A stretch of DNA of 5,366 nt, taken from positions 1 to 5,366 of the forward strand of contig CAAEDK010000297.1 in the NCBI GenBank assembly GCA_900754605.1, given 5' to 3'. Positions 5,095 to 5,366 of the stretch are shown here, in pieces. Below the pieces are notes generated by a model that had not been told where the DNA came from, did no database searches, and worked only from the letters and a program-made list of their open reading frames with translations. The stretch is from an uncultured Oscillospiraceae bacterium (GTDB taxonomy: Bacteria; Bacillota_A; Clostridia; Oscillospirales; Oscillospiraceae). The translations under genes were made by a program, and so were the position numbers. Each line of letters opens with the position of its first letter. Positions within the stretch are counted from its first letter, which is position 1.

Positions 5095-5366
5095 ATGGAT
5101 AAAAAACCAATCATCTCTGCCAAGGACGTGGAGATCACCTTTAGCCTGCGCGGCAAAAAGCTGAAAGCTATCCGCAAGTGCTCGCTGGATCTGTACGAGG
5201 GCGAGACCCTCGCCATCGTAGGCGAGTCCGGCTCCGGTAAGAGCGTGTTCACCAAAACCTTCGTGGGCATGCTGGACGCCAACGGTAAGATCACCGGCGG
5301 CTCCATCATGTACGACGGCGAGGATGTAGCGAAGTACAAGGAGAAGGACTGGCTCAAGATCCGCGG
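5095..5366 (+). CDS. ABC transporter ATPase, OppD/DppD-like, N-terminal part (runs off the right edge)
   Basis: Ninety codons are visible. The Walker A motif GESGSGKS is at residues 43-50, preceded by the LYEGETLAIV strand typical of OppD/DppD. The Q-loop, signature motif and Walker B lie past the edge. The protein would be a cytosolic subunit that hydrolyses ATP to drive import, docking on the EAA loops of the two permeases. The ATG at 5095 gives a normal family N-terminus. GGGAGAGAAG (5077-5086) upstream serves as the ribosome binding site. Another ATG at 5075 is in a different frame and does not encode this protein. Gene order predicts an OppF/DppF-like second ATPase downstream, outside the window. 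Confidence 0.93.
   Translation, partial: MDKKPIISAKDVEITFSLRGKKLKAIRKCSLDLYEGETLAIVGESGSGKSVFTKTFVGMLDANGKITGGSIMYDGEDVAKYKEKDWLKIR

Noticed and set aside
1..5366. Mobile element, CRISPR array, tRNA or rRNA, or a new defence-type system
   Set aside because: No terminal repeats, transposase motifs, spaced direct repeats or RNA-gene signatures were seen. All long genes are explained by a standard peptide-type ABC importer and a translational GTPase operon.

Overview
The window looks like chromosomal DNA from a GC-rich anaerobic Firmicute of the Clostridia, most plausibly an Oscillospiraceae/Ruminococcaceae-type gut bacterium. This rests on AAGGAGG-type ribosome binding sites, sigma-A-like promoters, GC-rich codon choice, a lipoprotein solute-binding protein and the overall gene style. 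The genus is inference, because no marker gene is present.

Layout: two transcription units diverge from a shared regulatory region of about 410 bp (758-1169). On the left, on the minus strand, a predicted promoter (extended -10 at 803-811) drives a 140-residue membrane protein of unknown function (757-335). Fourteen bases further on comes the start of a Tet(M)/EF-G-like translational GTPase (320 to beyond base 1). On the right, a near-consensus promoter (TTGACA, 17 bp, TAGAAT; 956-984) and a leader of about 180 nt with several hairpins precede a peptide-type ABC importer operon. Its genes are a 670-residue lipoprotein solute-binding protein (1170-3182), two inner-membrane permeases (3182-4132 and 4132-5073) and the start of an OppD/DppD-like ATPase (5095 to beyond 5366). 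The first three genes are joined by 1-nt TGATG stop/start overlaps, so they are almost certainly co-transcribed and translationally coupled.

How the genes work together: the lipoprotein captures a solute outside the membrane, probably a peptide. The two permeases form the channel and the ATPase energises it; a second OppF/DppF-type ATPase would be expected past the right edge. The substrate cannot be read from the sequence. The left-hand GTPase/membrane-protein pair has no evident functional link to the importer beyond the shared promoter region.

The coding part is ordinary. The interesting part is 860-1170. It holds two 12-bp palindromes exactly 21 bp apart just upstream of the importer promoter, an 18-bp palindrome inside the promoter spacer, and a leader with mutually exclusive hairpins, one followed by a U-rich run. 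This suggests layered regulation of the importer. I see no CRISPR array, insertion sequence, tRNA, rRNA or clearly new multi-gene system.
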